From contig JAJXXG010000015.1 of assembly GCA_021781255.1 (NCBI GenBank), positions 1-10,438 of the forward strand: a DNA stretch of 10,438 nt, given 5' to 3'. The stretch comes from Acidobacteriota bacterium (GTDB lineage Bacteria > Acidobacteriota > Terriglobia > Terriglobales > Acidobacteriaceae). The first letter of the stretch is position 1. Every line of letters starts with the position of its first letter. A program made the translations under genes and the position numbers. Shown piece by piece: positions 6,945 to 10,438 of this stretch. The notes below the pieces were generated by a model, which saw nothing but the letters and a program-made list of their open reading frames with translations, did no database searches and was not told the origin of the DNA.

Positions 6945-6959
6945 CGGGGCGACGCCCCG
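6945..6959 (+). other. Tight GC hairpin in the leader of the TIM-barrel gene
   Basis: CGGGGC (6945-6950) and GCCCCG (6954-6959) pair perfectly over the 3-base loop GAC. It lies 51 bases before the ATG at 7011, within the 129-base gap after GH27. It could separate or modulate translation of the two genes. No ligand-binding riboswitch pattern is evident. Confidence 0.35.
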
Positions 6960-7010
6960 AGGCTGGAACAGCGATTGAAATCTGCAAATCCGAAGGTCGA
7001 GGGAGCCTCC

Positions 7011-7916
7011 ATGCCGATGAAAAATCCGATTTCGCGCCGCACCTTTCTGCAATCGTCCGCGATTGCGGCCGCTACCGCCGCCACCACGCTCGCCGGTTCC
7101 GCTCCAGCAGCGGGCCAGGCGGTTCCTGAGTCGGGCAAGCCCTGCCCGATCAAGCTGGGCCTGGCCAGCTACACGTTTCGCGACTTTACGCGGGCGCAGA
7201 TGATCGGGTTTATGAAACAGCTTCATATTTACGATTTGAACTGCAAGGACGTGAAGGACCATCTGCCGATGGAGCCGGCCGAGGAGGCGCAGGCGCTGGC
7301 CGATTATGCGGCCGCGGGCATCCGGCTGCACGCCGCGGGCGCGATTTATTTTCCGAAGAACGACGAGGCCGATATCCGGCAGAAGTTCGAGTACGTGAAG
7401 CGGGCGGGGATCGACGTGATCGTGGCGGGCGACCCGACGCCGGATTCGCTGAAGTGGATCGAGAAATTCGTGAAGGAATACGACATCAAGATCGCGATTC
7501 ACAACCATGGGCCGGAGGACAAGTATTTTCCGTCGCCGTTCGACGTGCTGAAGGCGATCAAGGACCTTGATCCGCGCATCGGTTTCTGCATTGACGTGGG
7601 CCATGCGACGCGGGCCAACGCAAACCTGGTGGATGCGATTCACGCGGCCGGAGCGCGGCTCTACGACATGCACGTGAAAGATCTGAGCGATATGACGAAG
7701 CGAGAAAGCCAGGTGCCGGTAGGCGAGGGCCTGCTGCCGTTCCGCGAGGTCTTTCAGGCGCTGATCGAGATCAACTACCAGGGGTTTGTGGATCTGGAGT
7801 ACGAGATCCATCCCGAGGACCCGATGCCGGGCGTCATCGAGAGTTTCGCCTTTATGCGTGGAGTGCTGGACGGCATGGGCTACCTGCCACGGACAGCGAG
7901 CGCCGGCAATTCCTGA
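7011..7916 (+). CDS. Tat-exported sugar phosphate isomerase/epimerase-like TIM barrel
   Basis: A 301-residue protein of the xylose-isomerase-like TIM-barrel superfamily (AP endonuclease family 2). Members isomerise or epimerise sugars, and some oxidised-sugar enzymes of the group are exported. The twin-arginine signal is NPISRRTFLQ (5-14, Arg9-Arg10) followed by an Ala/Thr-rich core, with cleavage probably near 33-37. Motifs are HNHG (164-167), CIDVGH with Asp195 and His198, MHVKD with His221, and DLEYE with Glu263 and Glu265. The Asp/His/Glu set fits a divalent-metal site. The fourth usual metal Glu, expected near IVAGDP (137-142), is not evident. The start at 7011 is chosen because it places the Tat motif at residue 5 and AGGGAG (7000-7005) lies 5 bases upstream; ATG 7017 is an alternative, and the upstream in-frame ATG 6909 would bury the signal. 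The gene follows GH27 by 129 bases, suggesting co-transcription and a joint sugar substrate. Exact substrate unknown. Confidence 0.93.
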   Translation: MPMKNPISRRTFLQSSAIAAATAATTLAGSAPAAGQAVPESGKPCPIKLGLASYTFRDFTRAQMIGFMKQLHIYDLNCKDVKDHLPMEPAEEAQALADYAAAGIRLHAAGAIYFPKNDEADIRQKFEYVKRAGIDVIVAGDPTPDSLKWIEKFVKEYDIKIAIHNHGPEDKYFPSPFDVLKAIKDLDPRIGFCIDVGHATRANANLVDAIHAAGARLYDMHVKDLSDMTKRESQVPVGEGLLPFREVFQALIEINYQGFVDLEYEIHPEDPMPGVIESFAFMRGVLDGMGYLPRTASAGNS

Positions 7917-7921
7917 GAGGT

Positions 7922-7943
7922 GCAGCCGTATTCGATCGGCTGC
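7922..7943 (+). terminator. 7-bp hairpin just after the TIM-barrel stop
   Basis: GCAGCCG (7922-7928) and CGGCTGC (7937-7943) pair perfectly over the 8-base loop TATTCGAT, starting 6 bases after the TGA. It is the likely 3' structure of the plus-strand transcript. No T-run follows. A second stem, CGGCGC/GCGCCG (7949-7954 and 7965-7970), comes directly after. Confidence 0.4.
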
Positions 7944-8010
7944 GATAGCGGCGCTGCCCGGGCCGCGCCGACTGAAGCGATGTGGCTCCAGGGTACGGCG
8001 ACACAGGAAT

Positions 8011-8040
8011 GGCGATAAGCGCGCAGCATGAGCGATCGCC
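8011..8040. repeat. Inverted repeat GGCGAT / ATCGCC
   Basis: GGCGAT (8011-8016) and ATCGCC (8035-8040) are exact reverse complements with an 18-base loop, and the right arm overlaps the 8-base palindrome GCGATCGC (8032-8039). Outer ACAG and CTGT can extend the stem with a bulge. It abuts the longer hairpin at 8043-8091. Confidence 0.35.
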
Positions 8041-8042
8041 CT

Positions 8043-8091
8043 GTGTGCCCATCCCGATTCCGCGGAGGACGCGGAGACGGGATGGGCACAC
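8043..8091. repeat. Long two-part hairpin: 14-bp outer and 6-bp inner stem
   Basis: GTGTGCCCATCCCG (8043-8056) is the exact reverse complement of CGGGATGGGCACAC (8078-8091). Inside it, TCCGCG (8059-8064) pairs with CGCGGA (8070-8075) over the loop GAGGA, with a 2-by-2 internal loop (AT opposite GA). A 20-bp almost perfect fold in intergenic DNA between convergent genes suggests a REP-like repeat unit or a bidirectional 3' structure. No T-run flanks it. It can form on either strand. Confidence 0.75.
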
Positions 8092-8116
8092 GCGCATGGC
8101 AAGCGCACGGGAAGGC

Positions 8117-8148
8117 CAGAGCCGCTCTGTCTGCACAGAGCGGCCCTG
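8117..8148 (-). terminator. 14-bp hairpin after the DUF4382 gene
   Basis: GCCGCTCTGT (8121-8130) pairs with ACAGAGCGGC (8135-8144) over the 4-base loop CTGC. The stem extends by CAG (8117-8119) and CTG (8146-8148) across position 8120/8145, which is A opposite C on the plus strand but a G-U wobble in minus-strand RNA. The fold is therefore best on the minus strand, 46 bases after the DUF4382 stop, and probably forms that gene's 3' end. No U-run follows. Confidence 0.5.
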
Positions 8149-8193
8149 AAGCCTGGTTATGGCATTTCCCCCTTGACCGGCAGGAGAGATGCC

Positions 8194-9633
8194 TCAGTGA
8201 TCCGACGACGAAGTCTGGACGGCGTTGACTTCATCGGCGTAGAGCACAAGGCTACCGGGTGCAGTCATGATGAGATAGCCATGCACTTCAAGGTTGGTTC
8301 CGGCCGGCTCCGCCGCCAGCGCGGACGCGGTGAGGTTGTCGCCGAGGCTGGTGGCCGGGCTGGTGAGCACGTGCAGCGCGGTAACGCCGGCGTAGGTGGT
8401 GAGGAACGAGGTTGTGGGCAGGGTGAGGGTAAAAGAGAGATTGGAGGCGCTGCCCTGGGGCATGGACGTGAGGATGCCCTGCGTTCCCTCACCGGCCAGG
8501 GTGATCCGCATGGCATCGACGGTTGGAGACGAGGTTGACGAGGAAGCGGCAAAGGTTCCCGCGACCGAGACCGACTGACCGGGGAAGAGCTCGGCAGCAG
8601 TGAAGGCATCAGCGGGCACGCCGACGGCCGCGGCGTCGACCGGGAGCGCATAGATGGTTGACGAGGCGACGAGCGCGGTCAGGGTGGCGTTGGCCTGCAC
8701 GGTGCCGAAGCCCTCGCGCGGCACAAAGGTAAAGCCTGACAAAACGCCGCCGGGGGCGGTGACGGCGGTGATGATGCCTTTGCCGCCATCGTTCTGCATG
8801 CCGTCGCTCTGGCCGGCCTGTCCGGATTCCAGCGTGACGGAGAGCGCCAGGAGCGAGCCGTCCGGCTGGGTTTGCGCCTGGACCCGCACGATGGAGCCGA
8901 TGGGAATATTGCCGCTGTTCACGCCGGAGGGGAACTGCGTGGACGAGGCGACGGTGAAGGTGAACTGCCGGCCGGAGTCGGCGGACTGAACGACGAGCGA
9001 GGTCGGCGAGATGCTGACGAGGGAGCCGCTGACTTCAATCTCGCGCTGGCCGTTGCTCTCGCCGTCGATGTTGCCGCAGGCGGCGGTGACGACGGGAGTA
9101 AAGGTCACGGTATTGCCGCTGATGGAGAAGGCGGAGGCGAGATTGTAGGCCAGGTGGAGGTCAATGCCGGCGGTGCTGTTGACGGTGAGCGCGGGATTGA
9201 GGGGGATGGAGACCGTGGGATTAGCCAGCATCGCCGACGCGGTGATGGTTTGGCCGGTGGAGCCGACGTAGGTGACCGAGACGCTGCTGATGGTGGCGGT
9301 GATGGCCGTGTAAGTGCCCATGGGCACCGAAGCAATGTCGAGCGGCTCCTGAATTCCGTTGAGGCCGGAGAGCTCCACGGTGGTGGGAGTGGTGAGCAGG
9401 GTGACGGGAGTGCCGGTGCCCGGAGTAAGCGACACCGAGGAGATGGTGACCTGCGCCGAGAGGATGTTGGCCAGAGGCGCATCGGTGACGGTGAGGACGG
9501 CCGGAGCCGAAGAGCCGGAGGGTGTAGTTGCGTTATTTGCCATATAGCTGCTGCCGCATCCCATGATGCCGAGCAGTAAACCAGCCGCAGCGGAGAACGC
9601 GCACAACCTGGGGGACACGCGATTGGTGTTCAT
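8194..9633 (-). CDS. DUF4382 lipoprotein with DUF5666-like repeats
   Basis: A 479-residue predicted lipoprotein. The start at ATG 9633 is chosen over an upstream in-frame ATG at 9804 because AAGGAG (9640-9645) lies 6 bases before it and residues 1-26 form a lipoprotein signal (NRVSPRL, hydrophobic core, GIMGC with lipid-modified Cys26). Residues about 45-190 fit DUF4382: AVLTVTDAPLANILSAQVTI, then repeated beta strands with TVELSGLNG and PLDIASVPMGTYTAI. From about 198 onward come three strand-rich segments (198-270, 285-380, 384-470) that look like DUF5666-type beta modules (VSGSLVSISPTSLVVQSADS; GIITAVTAPGGVLSGFTF; QGILTSM...). The protein is rich in Ser, Thr, Ala and Val with few charges, typical of surface proteins. 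Cell location would be the periplasm or outer surface. Molecular function is unknown. A convergent hairpin cluster lies at its 3' end. Confidence 0.9.
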   Translation of the reverse strand: MNTNRVSPRLCAFSAAAGLLLGIMGCGSSYMANNATTPSGSSAPAVLTVTDAPLANILSAQVTISSVSLTPGTGTPVTLLTTPTTVELSGLNGIQEPLDIASVPMGTYTAITATISSVSVTYVGSTGQTITASAMLANPTVSIPLNPALTVNSTAGIDLHLAYNLASAFSISGNTVTFTPVVTAACGNIDGESNGQREIEVSGSLVSISPTSLVVQSADSGRQFTFTVASSTQFPSGVNSGNIPIGSIVRVQAQTQPDGSLLALSVTLESGQAGQSDGMQNDGGKGIITAVTAPGGVLSGFTFVPREGFGTVQANATLTALVASSTIYALPVDAAAVGVPADAFTAAELFPGQSVSVAGTFAASSSTSSPTVDAMRITLAGEGTQGILTSMPQGSASNLSFTLTLPTTSFLTTYAGVTALHVLTSPATSLGDNLTASALAAEPAGTNLEVHGYLIMTAPGSLVLYADEVNAVQTSSSDH

Positions 9634-9795
9634 TGTCTTCTCCTTGAATTTCTCGCAACGATCGAGCCGGCGCGCAGCACAAGGCACACCGCCGTGCCGC
9701 CCCCCAACCTTCAACAGATTGCCTGTCTCGCAGAAGTGTCGCAGGGAAAGCACGTACCGGTTCCGATTCTTGGATGCGGGGCCGAGGAAATAGTG

Positions 9796-9824
9796 AGTAT
9801 GCAAGGAGATGAAGTTTGAGTCAT
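9796..9824 (-). promoter_or_regulatory. Candidate promoter of the DUF4382 gene
   Basis: On the minus strand ATGACT (9824-9819) and CATACT (9801-9796) are 17 bases apart. Each is a weak match to the -35 and -10 consensus. The -35 lies within TTCAAAATGACTCA, which matches the cytochrome c upstream motif at 13 of 14 positions, and TTGC follows 12 bases later in both. The leader would be about 155 bases. Confidence 0.3.
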
Positions 9825-9921
9825 TTTGAAGATGGCGGGTGAAGGGCGGGGATGGGTCGCAGCAGAGCGGCGGCCGGAAAGTTCAGCAGATAAATTATTC
9901 CCAAACGTGAGTCCGGCAGTG

Positions 9922-9927
9922 TATAAA
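9922..9927 (+). promoter_or_regulatory. Candidate -10 element of the PL22-like gene
   Basis: TATAAA matches the -10 consensus at 5 of 6 positions, 87 bases before the ATG at 10015. There is no good -35 at 16-18 bases upstream; TTATTC (9895-9900) is 21 bases away. The leader would be about 80 bases and includes the AAGGAG ribosome site. Confidence 0.25.
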
Positions 9928-10014
9928 GTGTTCGCGCCTCCTCTCGGGCACGAGCTCGACCTGAATGACCTACCGCGGAGGGCGCTTGAATCTTCCATCG
10001 AAGGAGTTCCACCG

Positions 10015-10438
10015 ATGCTGCGCCGCCTGTTCCCTGCCCTTGCCTGTCTTGTTTTGTTGCCAGCCGGTGCGCTGAGGGCGCAGACGGCGAAGCCTAATCC
10101 ACCCCGGACGTGGGTGGACAAGGACACGGGCCACCGGGTGTGGCGGATGAGCGACGAGCCGAATTCGGGGGGATTCTACTTCAATGTGAATGCCTACACG
10201 CCGGACCACAAGACGATGATTTATACGGCGCCGGACGGGATTCACACGCTGGACCTGGCCACGATGAAAGCACGGCTGCTGGTGGCGAATCCGCCGCGGC
10301 CGGCAGAGGCAGCGGGGGGACGGATGGGCTTTTACCGCTACGGCGTCCACGCGCTGGTGGCCGGGTACAAGACGAACAGCGTGTTCTACACGCGGACCGA
10401 TCCGGGGACGAACGTGACGTCGGTGTACAAGGCCGATG
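10015..10438 (+). CDS. Exported PL22-like oligogalacturonate lyase/beta-propeller, partial
   Basis: The first 141 codons of a gene that continues past the right edge. Residues 1-22 form a signal peptide (MLRRLF, hydrophobic core, cleavage LRA|QT). The mature part starts TWVDKDTGHRVWRMSDEP, then FYFNVNAYTPDHKTMIY, then a GIHTLDL strand. This matches the start of oligogalacturonate lyases (PL22, a seven-bladed propeller that splits unsaturated pectin oligomers) and the related TolB/PD40 repeat proteins. The catalytic and metal residues lie beyond the window, so enzyme activity cannot be checked. The start is firm: AAGGAG at 10001-10006 lies 8 bases before ATG. It is divergent from the DUF4382 gene. 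It fits the plant-polysaccharide theme of the GH27 gene, but a non-catalytic propeller is also possible. Confidence 0.8.
   Translation, partial: MLRRLFPALACLVLLPAGALRAQTAKPNPPRTWVDKDTGHRVWRMSDEPNSGGFYFNVNAYTPDHKTMIYTAPDGIHTLDLATMKARLLVANPPRPAEAAGGRMGFYRYGVHALVAGYKTNSVFYTRTDPGTNVTSVYKAD

Larger units (their letters stand above)
9634..10014. other. Divergent intergenic region between DUF4382 and PL22-like genes
   Basis: These 381 bases hold no convincing gene. They contain the ribosome site of the minus-strand lipoprotein (9640-9645), a small stem GGCAC/GTGCC (9683-9687 and 9694-9698) in its leader, a candidate minus promoter (9796-9824), an AT-rich patch (GATAAATTATTC, 9889-9900) and a TATAAA hexamer (9922-9927) that could be the -10 of the plus-strand gene. 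AAGGAG at 10001-10006 is the ribosome site of that gene. Overlapping reading frames here read through control sequence and are not supported. Confidence 0.6.

Noticed and set aside
6909..7010. 34-residue N-terminal extension of the TIM-barrel protein from ATG 6909
   Set aside because: It would place the twin-arginine signal at residue 39 and would translate through the hairpin at 6945-6959.
6531..8108. 525-codon minus-strand open frame opposite GH27 and the TIM-barrel gene
   Set aside because: It spans two real genes and their gap, is rich in His and Arg, has no recognisable domain, and its opposite strand carries clear catalytic motifs.
7917..8193. CRISPR array or tRNA gene in the hairpin cluster
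   Set aside because: The stems differ in sequence and are not regularly spaced, so not CRISPR. No cloverleaf or CCA-end pattern could be fitted.
8028..8228. 66-codon plus-strand frame across the hairpins
   Set aside because: It reads through two strong inverted repeats, has no ribosome site and no recognisable family.
9634..9804. 57-residue N-terminal extension of the DUF4382 protein from ATG 9804
   Set aside because: It would bury the lipoprotein signal, and a good ribosome site lies right before ATG 9633.

Overview
The window looks like chromosomal DNA of a high-GC soil bacterium, most likely an acidobacterium of the Terriglobia/Acidobacteriaceae type. This is an inference from gene content: a DUF4382 lipoprotein, a GH27 enzyme with an N-terminal putative-Ig domain, a Tat-exported sugar isomerase-like TIM barrel, an oligogalacturonate-lyase-like propeller, and hairpin-rich intergenic repeats. 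There is no rRNA, tRNA, CRISPR array, transposase or phage gene.

Layout: (1) Bases 1-243 are non-coding and hold a G-rich tract, a 10-bp hairpin and a 35-bp imperfect direct repeat. (2) Bases 244-3174 (minus) carry a membrane-anchored monohaem cytochrome c, a doubtful 41-codon ORF containing a strong hairpin, and an ABC exporter half-transporter with an unusual insertion. (3) Bases 3460-4284 (plus) encode a cytoplasmic papain-like protein with an altered third catalytic position. (4) Bases 4486-7916 (plus) form a run of three exported proteins: an outer-membrane beta-barrel, a GH27 alpha-galactosidase and a Tat-exported TIM-barrel isomerase/epimerase-like protein. (5) Bases 7917-8193, between convergent genes, are packed with hairpins. 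(6) Bases 8194-9633 (minus) encode a DUF4382 lipoprotein. (7) From 10015 a plus-strand PL22-like beta-propeller gene runs off the right edge.

The plus-strand genes suggest degradation of plant polysaccharide: alpha-galactoside cleavage, processing of sugars outside the cytoplasm, and perhaps pectin oligomers. The barrel is an outer-membrane neighbour of unknown role. The cytochrome c and DUF4382 genes share a 14-nt upstream motif (13 of 14 identical), read on their own strand and lying almost the same distance from each start codon. This may be a shared promoter element.

I did not find a clear undescribed multi-gene system. The items most worth a second look are the papain-like protein, the hairpin cluster, the shared upstream motif and the ABC insertion.
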